Origin: Micractinium sp. NFX-FRZ
Lineage: Eukaryota > Chlorophyta > Trebouxiophyceae > Chlorellales > Chlorellaceae
Length of the DNA stretch: 64,000 nucleotides
NCBI GenBank assembly: GCA_029339195.1
Contig: JAPTJF010000192.1
Location: 1-64,000, forward strand
Direction of reading: 5' to 3'
Both the position numbers and the translations under genes were made by a program. The notes beneath the pieces are model-generated. The model had not been told where the DNA came from. It did no database searches and worked only from the letters and a program-made list of their open reading frames with translations. This document shows, one piece after another, positions 10,090-21,500 of this stretch; the first letter of the stretch is position 1, and every line of letters begins with the position of its first letter.

Positions 10090-13000
10090 TCAGCCTTCGG
10101 GTGGAGCGGCGGGGGATGGGCCGTGGTGCGACGGGCCCAAGCTGCGGCCTGCCTGCTGCTGTTCGTTCTCGCTGTCATGGCTATGCTGCTCCTGCATGAC
10201 GACACCCTGCGGGGACTGCTCCCGCTTCAAACATGCTGCACCTGCGGCAGTTGCCGCCGGCACAGAGGCTGCCTGCAGGGCCAATGCCGCCTGCTGCTGC
10301 TGCTGCTGCTGCTGGTCCGCGTGTAGCAGCTGCGGCGATGGCGACATGCCGTTCCGCTGCCCGCCTGTCGTAGCCGACGCGGCAGCTGCACTCTGCAGGC
10401 CCCCCAGCAGCTGCGCCAGAGATGGGCCCTGCTGCGCCAAAAACACAGACTGGTGTTGCTGCTGCTGCTGCTGCTGTTGCTGCTGCTGCGCTGCTTGCGC
10501 CTGCCCCGCCCCGCCCAGCTGCGCCTGCAGCGCTGCCTGCAGGGCCGACTGCAGCAGCTCTAACGTGTGGATCGTGGCCTGCTGCTGCTGCTGCGACAGC
10601 TGCAGGATCGCGGGCAGCTGCTGCGCTGGCTGCTGCTGCAGATGCTGCGGCGGGAAGATGCCTGGCAGAGCCGCTTGCGGTGCAGCAGCAGCAGCGCTTG
10701 GAAAGCCGACGGCTCTCAGCAGCGCTTCTGGTGTCGACATCTGAGGCACCGGCATGTGCACCTGCGCCGGTAGCGGCGGCAGACCCAGCACTTGGTGCTG
10801 CTGCTGCTGCTGCTGCTGCTGCATGGCCAGGGGTGGCGGCACGCCGAAGCCCTCCTGCTTCACTGCTGCCGCTGGGAAAGCAAAGAGCGGCGGGGCAGCC
10901 ATCAAGTGCGGCTGCGCCTGCGCCTGTGGCGGCTGCATGTGCGCCGCCGCCAGCGCCGCCCCCGCCGCCCCTGCCGCCTCCTCCTGCTGCTCCTTCTTCG
11001 CCCGATGCGCAACGGCCGCAGCGGCTGCCGCCCGCGCACGGTTGGCCGCAGCCAGCACCGCGCCTCCTCCACCTCCATTCACGCCGCCGCCGCTGCCATT
11101 GACCCCGCGTATGCGCAGGCGGTCGGCCAGCAGCGGCAGCGCCTCATCAGATTCTGCCAGCACCTCCAGGACCCGCAGCTCGCTCTGGTTGCTCATGGCG
11201 GTGCGCAGGTTGAACAGGGCCTCATCAGAGGGGTTGATGAGCGCCTGCACAGCCACGTCCAGCCGCCCCGCCTCCTGCAATGCATCAGCGATCGGGCCCG
11301 GCAGGCAGGCAGGCAGGTAAGCAAGCGTGCAATGCTGGCTGTGTTGGGCTGGCCCACAAAGCTTTCTGTTGGATCACCGTTTCACCACGCTGCCCTCCAC
11401 ATTGCAAGGCTGCCTGTGCAGGATTGCTGCCTCCCACCCCGCCGTCTGCCACCCCAGCCTGCTGGCTGACGCCGCATCTGTCAACCAGCACCAAGCGTTG
11501 CAGCGCCCACCCTTGAGCCCCACACCCATGTCCAGCACCCCTGCCACCCTCAGCACCCGTATCCAGCCCCCGCCCCACCTGTATCCAGCAGCGGACTTTG
11601 CGGAAGTAGACTGTGGAGGCTGACTGCTGGAAGGAGATGCCCACCCAGAGCACCAGGTCTGCCGCCTTCACATCCGCCTCCATCAGCTCCATCACGTCGT
11701 CGGGGGTGATGCACTCGGCTGCAGGTGTGCGGGGATGGAGGACGGTAAGAGGGCAAGTGCATACATACATTGCCCAGTAGGGAGGCAAGCCCTCCATCAC
11801 CTCCATACGTCGGCGGGAGGGGCGGTGCGCACTCGATGGCAGAGGCAGGAAGCACTCGGACGTTTCAGCTAAACACTGGCAGGTGCTGCTGCACTGGCAG
11901 GTGCTGCTGAGGCACAGGGACATGGGTATGGACACGCAGCGCAAAACACCAGCTCAGGCCCCTCGGCGTGCACGAGCCGACAGCGGGGAAGGCAGCCAGC
12001 CGTACCGCACCTTCCCCATCATCGTACATCATGACCTTGAACCGCATCGTGCCCTGCCCGCACTCGGGTGCGGCGCACGGCACAGCCTGCTTGGCGCGGA
12101 TCTGCGGGCGGTGCGGAGGCGGCGAGCACGAGCGGGCAGAGGCCGTGGGCGGAAGGAGAGGAAAGGAGGTGGCGCGGTGTCTCCACACACACGCACAGGG
12201 GTTGCCTGATGGAGGGTGGGGCGGGCCGCAGCAGCGGATGCTCAGGTGCTTCCACAGGTCCGCCTCTGCTCACACACAGACCTGCCTCGAGGCCTGCAGG
12301 TGGCCGTGCTCAAGCGCCCCTGCATGCCTCGCCGAACAATGTCTGCCCTAGAATTGCCTACCCTGCATGGCCAGCGCAGCGTTTGTTTGCGCGGTGGCGT
12401 GGCACTCACGGCGCAACAGGCCCTTCCCCAACGCATCACACACCCCGTGCGATCCACACATCGCAACACTCCTCCTGCCACAACCTGCCCACCTGCTTGG
12501 CCAGGGCAGCATTCATGGGGGCGGTGGCGTGGCACTCGGGGCAGACCAGGTAGTGCACGTTGCCGTGCATCTCTACCGTCACGCCCCCCGTGTTGCGTTC
12601 GTGGTGCCACGTGTCCATGCCCACCTGCATGGATGAGGGCGGGGGCAGGCAAGGCAGTACACATGAGGCAGTAGTGCACTATCGTGGCGAAGACCAGGCA
12701 TCCGGGCTAGTCCACAGGCGAGAGTTTCGATGCCAAGGAGCGCGGGGAGGATGGGTGATATGCATGAGCCACAGGAGGAGGGGGGTGTGGCAGGGCCAGG
12801 AGGGGGCGCCGGGGCCCGGCTTCACGCACCCCACTCCCCGGCTTGCGCCTCAGCCCCCGCAACACGGGCCACTCTTGGCAGGCTGCGCTGCCACCACTCG
12901 TGGCAGGCTGCGCTGCCACCTGCGCCCCCTCCCTTGGGGAGCGTTGCATTGTCACCTGCTTGCCTTGCTGCTGCCTGCCTGTCCACCAGAGGCAGCGGCA

Positions 13001-14508
13001 GAGGCAGGCACCAAGGGTGCTTTGATGTAAGCAGGAGGCGCCGCATCGCACCTGCTCAGCCAGCCCGTCGATGTTCATGGTGTAGTGGCGGTGCAGGCGG
13101 CCCGCGTCAAACAGCTGCCGCAGTGCGTGGTGCCCAGCCGCTGGCTCAGCAAGCACCGCCTCGCTGCACAATTGGGCAGCAGGGTCGGGTGATATGGGGG
13201 GAGCATGGTGGGGTGGGTCTGCTGATGGCAGTGGGCGGGGCGGATGGCAGTGCTGCCACCGGAACACTGCTGCCTGGCCACTGCCTGCTGCTGCATGATG
13301 CATCAAGGCCCAGGCAAACCCAGACCCCTGTTCCCACTGCTGCCGGCCACGTCACGCTGCAGGATCATGCAGCTGCTGACCGCTCCTGCGCTGCTGCCAT
13401 TGCCCACAGCGGGCCTGGCGTGCTGACGTGGGTGCTGGCAGCAGCTGCTGGGCCGAGTGGCCAGCACCCACGCGGGTGCTGCCCCGTCATCGCCCCAACA
13501 CCAGCTGGTGCCAGCTGTCAGCTGCCAGCATGGCGCCCACCTGTAGATGTCTGCAAAGAATGCCTGGGCCTCCGGGCGCTGCCGGTCAAAGAAGGCGTAA
13601 GTGAAGAGCATCTTGCCTGTGGGGGGAAAGAAGTGTGGGTGCATTGACCATCACTTGTTGCGGCTTGTCCACCAGGTTCCACTGCTCACACTAGCTTGGC
13701 GCAGCTCAGAATACGGAGCCCTGGTGCAGCTGCAGCCGACGCTGCCGCAAAGGGGCCGCCCGCCTGAGCCCTGCACGTGGTCACATACGGCTGGATTTGC
13801 GAGCACCCACCAAGCCACTACCACACCCTCTGTAAGCAAGTCCTGCCCGCCGAACCCACTCACTCACCGTCTGCTAGCTTGTACTTCTTCTGTGCCCGCT
13901 CATACAGGCCCCCTCGGGTGCTGAAAGTGGACATCCCTGCAAAGTGCCAGCCATACGCAGCAAGAGGTGTGCCGCGGGCGGCATCAGACCATTCGTGCCT
14001 ACGGCTGCCAGAGGGTGCAGGTTCTGCGTGTGAACTGCGTGTACTTGCGCTGGCGAATGAGGCAAGACGGGGGGCGGCAGCAGGAAGAGGGCGGAGCATC
14101 CATGCACTGGGTTGAATACGGACGCCACTTGCACCGGCCTAGCTGGCGGGCGTGCAGGCCGCCACCCACCTGAGGAGGCGGAGAGCCCGCTCCCTGAGAA
14201 CACCACTATCTTCTGAGCAGTGGCAGCCACCTCCAGCAGCTGCTCAAGCGCGACCTCGCTGTCATCCCCACTGCGGTAGGCAAGGGGCGGCGGCGGGAGG
14301 AAGGTTGCAGGCGCCAACGAGCCGACAAGGGGTCCAGCAGCCGCTGCCCTGCCGTGCTCTGCTGCAACGCGGAAGGCGCAAAGGATGGGCGCTGCTAGGC
14401 GGGAGGCCGGGCGGCGCGCGGGGCGGGACCGACTACCCACCTGTGCTGCTGCTGCACTTTGCGCTTCCGCAGACGGCGCCCGGAGCCCTCCTCCGTGTCG
14501 ATCGCCAT
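10090..14508 (-). CDS. divergent sirtuin with long Gln/Ala-rich tail
   Basis: Sir2-family NAD-dependent deacylase fold. Nine exons in phase: 14441-14508, 14170-14270, 13868-13936, 13541-13616, 13052-13163, 12493-12624, 12011-12101, 11579-11718, 10090-11274 (about 657 residues). Residues 1-22 are basic (RRLRKRK), a possible nuclear signal. The NAD-binding motif is FSGSGLSASSGMSTF (residues 47-60), with Ser-Thr where most sirtuins have Pro-Asp. NID is at 135-137, the catalytic His at 162 (MHGNVHY), and zinc Cys at 170/173 and 195/200. DLVLWVGIS matches the late nucleotide-binding strand. The last exon, from residue 264, continues past INPSDEALF into about 330 residues of poly-Gln, poly-Ala and Gly tracts, resembling a coactivator tail. 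Substrate and localisation are unknown; the divergence in the NAD motif leaves activity uncertain. Confidence 0.88.
10298..10825. repeat. CTG (poly-Gln) tracts in the sirtuin last exon
   Basis: Plus-strand CTG runs at about 10298-10315, 10457-10490 and 10797-10822 encode Gln tracts of roughly 7-11 residues on the minus strand. They are in frame and interrupted by coding sequence, so they belong to the protein. Confidence 0.85.
12360..12552 (-). repeat. copy of sirtuin exon 6 donor edge in the next intron
   Basis: The block 12488-12552 (exon 6 end and its donor) recurs at 12360-12421, sharing cggtggcgtggcactc and neighbouring words, with an offset near 129 bases. The copy lies in the intron downstream in transcription. 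Confidence 0.8.
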
Positions 14509-15561
14509 GCCGGGACGTCGCACGCAGAGCCTCAGTTTGGTTTTGGCAGCACAGGCTTAGGGGCAGACCCGGCTCATTGATGCTTATCTGGGAAGGAACA
14601 AGCAATGTGGTTAATGCGGTGACGGTAGCAGTAGCTATTGCTCACGTGAGCTCACCCCTGCTGACGTGGCGGCCATCTGGAGGTGAGTGGCGTGACCAGA
14701 GCAGGTGCTTAGTATCGTGTTGTAACCAACATTCTGTTCTAACATTGATGCAATAAGTCTTGCTGGAACCACCAGAGGTATATGGTTCCCAGCCAAGCCT
14801 GCGTGTCCACGCCCACCCGCCTCCCATCCATCCCCACACCACTGCAACAAATTGAATACTACCGGTCGCGAAGCTGGCATCAGGCAGAACGGTTGATTGC
14901 AAGGGCAATGGCTGGAGAAATGCAGATAATAGGTCAAGAGGGCACAGCGCCATGAGGACAAGCACCTGTGTTTGTTGGCCGGCTCATGCTGCCCCTCCCC
15001 GCCGAGCTGCCGACCACACAGCTTGGACAACACCAAAAGGTGACGGTTGTTCATCGAAGCGTTTGTGAGCGTCGGACTGTTAGATCCTCAAGTGCTTTCC
15101 CTGCCTGGCTGTGAGCATTGACCACATTCTGCTTCGAACACTGCTCTGTTGGCAGCAACGTGACGCGGATGGCGGCAGCTTGTTCGAGGGCCCGCTCCCT
15201 CACAACAACAGCAGCGTCCGTCTGCCAATGGCTCGGAGGCGCCAGCTTCTTTTTCCTGTGCTTTTTGTTGCATGCTATACGCACCTGATGGACACACTTT
15301 CGGTGCATCAACAAGCTTGTGACCTGAGCACGGCGGCATGAGGCGGGCGTCAACACCATGTCACACCACTGACGCCAGCGCATGCTGCTGCCAGGCGGGC
15401 CAACATGCATGGCGCCGACAATGAAACGCTGCCTGGTACGATCGCATTACATTGAGCTGTGCCAGGACTGTTAAACCGGCCGCCCTGCACGCTCGCTCGT
15501 GGGCTCCCTCGTCGCGGAGCGCCTCTGACGGCAGCTCTACGCGCCAGGAACACCAGCCGTC
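14509..15561. promoter_or_regulatory. divergent promoter region, sirtuin and F-box/LRR gene
   Basis: About 1.05 kb between divergent start codons. Base composition is less GC-rich than the flanks around 14580-14960. I see no third gene; the frames here lack codon bias and splice-consistent continuation. Confidence 0.45.
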
Positions 15562-17509
15562 ATGCCGCCCGCACCTGCAAATTTAGACGGCCCGGCTGTA
15601 CAGCAGGCACCGCCACTACCGGCACCGCCTGCCCCGCCGCCGCACTGTGACACCGTCCTGCACCTGGTGCTGCCTCACCTAGAGCATCAGCCCGAGCGGG
15701 GCGCAGTGCGGCTGGTCTGCAGAGACTGGCGCACAGCAGCCGACGCAACGTGGCGCGCAGGCATGCTCAGCTGCACGCTCCGCTCCGACGCAGCGGCAGC
15801 GCTCGCCTCTGCCGGCGCCTTTCTGCTGCCCCGGCTGCACCAGCTGGTGCTGGCAGAACTGCACAGCTCGGCGCAGCTGCAGGATGTGCTGCGGCAGCAG
15901 CTGACAGCGCACGTGCTGCCGGCTGTGCGCCAGCTGTCGCTGTCGGCGGCGCTGGGGCTGTCGGCGCAGCTTGATGACGGCGGCGCCTTTGCCTCTCTAG
16001 GCCTGGGCCTTCCCAGGTTGAGCCGTTTGGAGCTCCAAGACATTCACGTGCAAGGCGGGCTGGCCAGCCTGACCCACCTGACTGAGCTGACAGAGTTGAC
16101 GCTGGGCCTGACAGCAGCGGGCCCAGCCACTGGCGGCGGCGCCAGTTTGCGCGCCATTCACGGCGTGCAGCACCTCACCTCCCTGCGCCGCCTCCAGGTG
16201 TGCTGCTGGAGGCATTTGTTGTTTAACTCAACCTGGGGCTGCAGAGCACCCCTATGGCAGGCCCAGGCCGGCTGCACTGCTTGGTTACCCTTTCGTGGCG
16301 TCACAGGTCCCGGCCAGTGTGCGTGCGTGTGTTTGGATGGGTCTCAAGGAGGGCCACGATGGGGCCGCCTGCCACCACCCTCTGTCCTTCCACCGGCATG
16401 CTCCCCCCTCCCCCCGCCGCCCACTCAAACCGCCGTTGCCCACGCCTGCCCCCTCCGCCCCTGCCTGCGCTTCCAATCCCCCCAGGCACTGGCGCTGCCG
16501 GAGCTTCAGGAGCGAGAGCGGGAGGCGCTCAGCAGGCTGACTGGCCTCACCCGCCTCGCCTTCACCGCCGCCGGCCAGGGCGCCGTCGGCCCCTCGCTGG
16601 CGTCCCTCACCCGCCTGCAGCACCTGGCCATCTCTCTCAGCCACACACACGACATGTTTATCGTGCTGCACCCGCGTGTGGACTGGGCCGCGCTGCGCAC
16701 GCTGCCCGCGCTGCGCCAGCTCAGCATCTGCCACCTGGCGGCCTTCTCCTTCTTCCCCCTGGCGCCCGAGCTGACGTGGAGCCAGGAGGCTGTGGTGGCT
16801 CACGAGGCCGAGGCCCTGCTGGCAGCGCTGCCGTGCATCCAGTCGCTGGCACTCAGGTCCGCCGGGTGTGTTCACGTCACACAATGGCAACCAAGCCGGG
16901 GCACACAGCAGCGCTCCTGTGTGCCTGCTCAGGGGGAAAGAGGGGCGGGGGTGGGTGCGCAGGCAGGGTCTGTCGTCATGGTTCCATGCGTTTGCGAGTT
17001 CCGGACAGCTGGTGTGCCTGGTCGCCTCCCCCACCTCGTTCAGTTTCCTCCTCCTCACCACTGCTCCCCAGCCCGCCTCCCTGCCCACCCCGCAGGCTCT
17101 CCTTCTGCCGGGTGCAGGAGGAGGACATTTGTGAGGAGGGGAGGGAGGTGGTGATCACGCGCACTGATGGAGGCCCCACTGCCCATGCCCGCCCCCGCCT
17201 CTTCTGCCGCACCCTCGAGCGTGTGCCAGTGCGGCGGCCAGGGGCGCGCCGTGCAGACACCTGGTCTACCAAGCCTGGTGGCAGCTTGCGCTGGATCGAC
17301 AGCTGGAGTTGGCAGCGGGCGGGGCAGGCGGGTCGGAAGCAGGAGGGGCGGCTGCGGTGGCTGGCGAGGAGCTGGAGAGGCGGCGGCAGGACGCCGCTGA
17401 GGTGGCGGGGTGGACGGCCATACGCCCAGGCGCCTGCCGCACCCACGACACGTTGGTCACACACGCACTGCTTGCCGACAGCAGCAGCAGCAGTGGCGGT
17501 GCCAGCTAG
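15562..17509 (+). CDS. F-box-like leucine-rich protein
   Basis: Probable substrate receptor of an SCF-type ubiquitin ligase. Proposed exons: 15562-16197, 16486-16856, 17096-17147, 17285-17509 (about 427 residues, TAG stop). After a Pro-rich start, residues about 30-70 resemble an F-box (VLHLVLPHL, VRLVCRDWR). Repeated leucine-rich units follow (LPRLSRLEL, LTHLTELTELTL, LTSLRRL, LTGLTRLAF, LTRLQHLAI, LPALRQLSI). The last junction is my choice: reading straight through exon 3 gives a Trp/Arg-rich tail that looks out of frame, while GAG|GTGGTG to GGCAG|CTTGCG restores a good frame (LALDRQLEL to LLADSSSSSGGAS). No TGTAA signal was found. Partner and targets are unknown. Confidence 0.75.
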
Positions 17510-18517
17510 CAAGGGGCTTTGAAGCAGCGGTGGCCCTGCCGGCTGGCAAGAACGCCCGCCGCAGCGGTGGCGATGGCAGCTGCAGAGTGTGGGCAAGCAG
17601 CACCGGTACTCTCGCGGCACGACGTGCCTGCCTTTGACAAATGTGCCCCCTCCAACGTTTCTGTGGACCAGCCCCTGATCTTGCAACACACAATCTTCTC
17701 TTCTTACGGAAGGCACACGCATGTTGGGTCATTTCGAGGTGTGTGTGTGTGTTTGAAGGGGGGGACGGGGTGCACAAGCAAGCAAGCAAGACGTTGGAGG
17801 GGGGGGGGGGGGGGAAGGGAAGGGTCTGTTGGTGCCACGCCTCCAAAGGGAGGTAGAAAAAAATGCTGCTGCTGCAGCGGCTGGCAGGGACCAAAGGCAC
17901 TGGCGCCGACACACAAGCACACAGTGTACTGGCCGGCTGGGCGGCCAGCGGCCAAAATCCATACGAAAGACGGAGAGGGGTGAGGAGGGAGAAGGCAGGG
18001 AGAGGGGAGAGGGAAACAGTGCTGGGAAGGCAAGCAGGCACACTGACAATGCAGGACAGGGAGGGGAGCGGGCGCACGTATCGGGGGGCATTCGGGGTTT
18101 TGAGGGGGGGTTTTGAGGAGGGTGGGGGGGCACGCAGGCAGGTGCAAAGCCGGCACTGGGCTTTGCACCTGGCGAGCGGGCGGGAAGGGCATCAAAGGCA
18201 GGGGCAGAGCGTCGCGCTGGGGTGTCGGTTGCGCGGGTGCGTACACATGCAGAGTGCGTGGGGTGGTGCGTGAGCTGGGTGGCATGTGAGAAAGAGGGGC
18301 GTGTGTGTGTGTGCAGGTGGGGCATTCCTTGTGCGTATCGGGAGGATAGGAGGAGTGGGGGGTGGGGTGGCGTGGCGGGAAAGGGGGTGGAGGAAAGGGG
18401 GGAGCAACTAGCAAAACGGGGGGAGCAGGGACGACGATCTGGCGCCACAACAGGGGGGGCGGCATGGGGTTGTGGCCTTGCATCAAAGGGCATTGCATGC
18501 GGGGCACGCGCAGGGCA
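17510..18517. other. G-rich convergent 3' region, F-box/LRR and phototropin
   Basis: No exon is supported. The plus strand is extremely G-rich from about 17750 to 18470, including a run of about 14 G near 17800, GTGTGT stretches and many GGGG blocks, with G-quadruplex potential. On the phototropin strand this is a C-rich 3' UTR. No TGTAA signal is present on either strand. Confidence 0.5.
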
Positions 18518-21500
18518 TCAGAACCCGTCCACGTGCCCGGGGCCGCCCTCAGCAACTGCGCCAGCTGGCGCTGCTGCCGTGGGCAGGGCTGCCGCCGCGG
18601 GGCCACCGTTGGCGCCAGCTGGGACCAACCCCTCTGACTTGGCCTTGGCCGGCAGCTGGCCGGCAGCTGCAGTGGTACTGCTCAGGGAGGGATGCTTGTG
18701 GGGCACCCCGTCGTCGGACCGCCCGCGGAAGGAGGTTGTGTCAGACATGGGGCTGGCAGGCGGGCGCTCTGCGGGAGGGAGGGTCAAAGGGGGGGGGGCA
18801 GGGAGGGGAGGCGGGCTGAAGGGCGTGAGGGGTGCGCATGTGAAATGGCTACGGAGTAAGCCGCCCAGGGGCAAAACGCAAAACAGGGCAGCAGGGACGC
18901 AGGCGGTATGGGCGGACTGGCACTCGAGTGCAGAGCCGCCGGGAAGGCGGGGCGCTGCCGCCGGTGCGCCGCCCGCTGCACCCCACCCCACTCCTGGCTG
19001 GCTGGCTGGCTGACACCCCCCACCACACCCAGGCCCACACACGAAAGAGGGGGCCTGCTCACCGCTGAGACTGGACTTGCGCGGCATGACAAAGGGTGGC
19101 GCCTGGTGGCGCACCAGCGCCCAGTTGGTGCCGGCAAACCAGGGGTGGCGCTTGATCTCGTCCGCGCCCGCCTTGGCGCCCAGCCGCTTTGCGGGGTCCT
19201 GGCGGGGTGGGAGGGGTGGGAGGGAGTGGGGGGCGGCAGAGGGGCGGCTGGGTGAGCGGGGCGGAGGCGGCAGAAGGGAGCCAGCCAGGGGCGGAACACG
19301 TACAGGAACTGTTGTAGATGTTCGAGTAGGAGACTGGATCGATTGGCTGCCTTCCACGTCAGGCACATGCACACACACACTGCAGGCGTGCCCAGGGAGT
19401 TGAGTGATGATGTGGCGCCCCCACCTTGCTGAGCAGGCGTGAGATGAGGTCCTTGCAGGCGGGGGAGACGGGGACGGCGTCGGAGAAGGCCAGAGGCTTC
19501 TTCAGCACATTCTCAAACGTGGCGTCGCGGCGGGAGCCCCTGCGGAGGAGGAGGAGCGGGCGGACAGCGTGGGTGACGACCGCGTTCAGCAGGGGCCAGA
19601 GATTGATTCATCAACCCATGCACGAGCCCTGTAGTTTTGTTTTTTTTAGTTTGTTACACCACAGGGACACACCATCAGGCAGAAGCCCGCCCACAAGCCC
19701 ACACCTGAAGGGGGTGGTCCCGTAGAGCAGCTCGTAGATGAGAATGCCAAAGGACCACCAGTCCACCTGGCTGGTGTGGCCGGAGCCTGCAGGGTCAGGG
19801 GGGCAGGGAGAGGCGGGTGGTTTGAGTGGGAGGGGGTGCAAGGGGTTGTGGTGGCAGAGGTGGCTGGAGGCAGGGGAGGGCCGGCACAGTCGTGCGCGTG
19901 GCACGGCAGCAGTGGCCGGTCCGCGATGGAGGCAGCCAGCGCAAGCAGGCACAACAGCCCAGGGTTTGGGCCGGCCGGCCCGCAGGCAGGGGGGAGGTGC
20001 TCAGCAGGCGCAGCATGGCGGAGGCCGGGTCTGCACCCACACATGCACCCACGCGCCCGCCCCGCCCGCCTCCTTACCAGTGATGACCTCCGGCGCCAAA
20101 TACTCCTCAGTCCCCACAAACGAGTTGGCACGCCCGTCTGGCTGCGCAACCAGCAGCACCTGCTGGCCCGTGGCCAGCGCCAGCGGCGCGCGCGCCGCAC
20201 CCGCGCCGCCGCCCTCCTCGCTGGCCCTGCCGCTGCCGCCCGCCGCGGGCGGCTGCGCCGCGCCGCCGGCCCCCGCCGCCGGCCCCGCCGTCGTGGACGG
20301 CTCTGCTGGCAGCTTGAGCAGCGAGGGCGTGGTGGTTCCCTGGCAGTAGCTGAGGTCGAAGTCAGTGAGCATGATGTGCCCGCTGGAGTGCAGCAGGATG
20401 TTCTCAGGCTTCAAGTCCCTGCAGGGCGCAGGCGCCGGGTGCGCAGCAGCGCCAGGTCAGCAGCAGTGGCCGGCAAGAATGGCTGGCGTGGTTTGACGCG
20501 GTATAGCGCCACCTCTGCTTGAGAGCGCTGACACCTGAAATCGTGACAGAGCTGCCAGCACGGATGATGCTCCTGCTACGCGGCGCTGATCGGCGCCTTG
20601 CTGTCACCAAAACCAGCATGCCTCTTCCCTGGCCCCAACCTGCACTGGCTCCCACCGGAGCACAACACCCAACGCTCCTCCGCATCCCCACCCCATGCCC
20701 CCAACCCGCCCTACCCCACCCCCGAAACCGCCCCTCACCGGTACACAAAGCCGAGGAGGTGGAGGTACTGCAGCGCCAGCAGCACCTCGCCGGCGTAGAA
20801 GCGCACCACATTCTCCTTCAGCCGCTTGCTGCAGGTGGGGAGGGGAAAGGAAGGGCAGGTGACGGAGCGGTGGTAGGACCGAGAAGAAAGGTGGCGTGGG
20901 CACACGGGCGGGCACGAAGCAAGCGCAGGCAGACGGGGGGAGGCTGCTGCCTGCCGCCCTTGACGCTTGGCCTCATCCTTAGCAACCTTTCGCCCCGCTG
21001 TCCTCCCCCCTGGTTGCTGCCGCAGCCCCGGCCCGTCCCCCTCACTCCCCCCCCCTTCCACCTCCCTCCCCCCGCCCTCACTTGGGCTGCGAGTTGAGGA
21101 GCGCGTACAGCTCGCCGCCGTTGCAGTACTCCAAAAGGAAGTGGAGGTGGGTGTCTGCAGCGACAACACAAGGGGAGGGAAGGGGTGGGGTGGGGGAAGG
21201 ACCACGATGGAGGCGTGCACGGGTGCAGGCGTGACAGCAGGCTGAGCGGGAAGGCCGGCGGCCCACAGATACGCCCTGCCTTACCAAGGGGCAAATCGCG
21301 CCTGCCCCGCCCATCTGCCCCTCATGCTTGCTCCCACCCCAGCGCCCGCCCGCCCGCCCGCCCCGCCGCCCGCGCTGCACAGCACGGCACCACAGCACTC
21401 CCCCATCCGGCCCCCCTTGCCACCGCACCCGTCTGCAGGGTGCCGTACAGCGTGGCCAAAAAGGGGTGGTCCACCGAAGACAGGATGGCCTCCTCGGTGC

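Noticed and set aside
10422..11102. Plus-strand open frames rich in Ala, Cys or Leu across the sirtuin last exon
   Set aside because: They are mirror readings of CTG/GCC repeats in the poly-Gln exon on the other strand; no splice-consistent gene supports them.
12865..12940. Short direct repeat ggcaggctgcgctgccacc, two copies, in sirtuin intron 5
   Set aside because: Real, but it does not match an exon edge, so it was not counted with the exon-edge copies.
15562..17154. Single 530-codon frame through the F-box/LRR gene without introns
   Set aside because: It stays open by chance through two GC-rich introns; the intron segments lack leucine-rich repeats and are bounded by good GT and AG sites.
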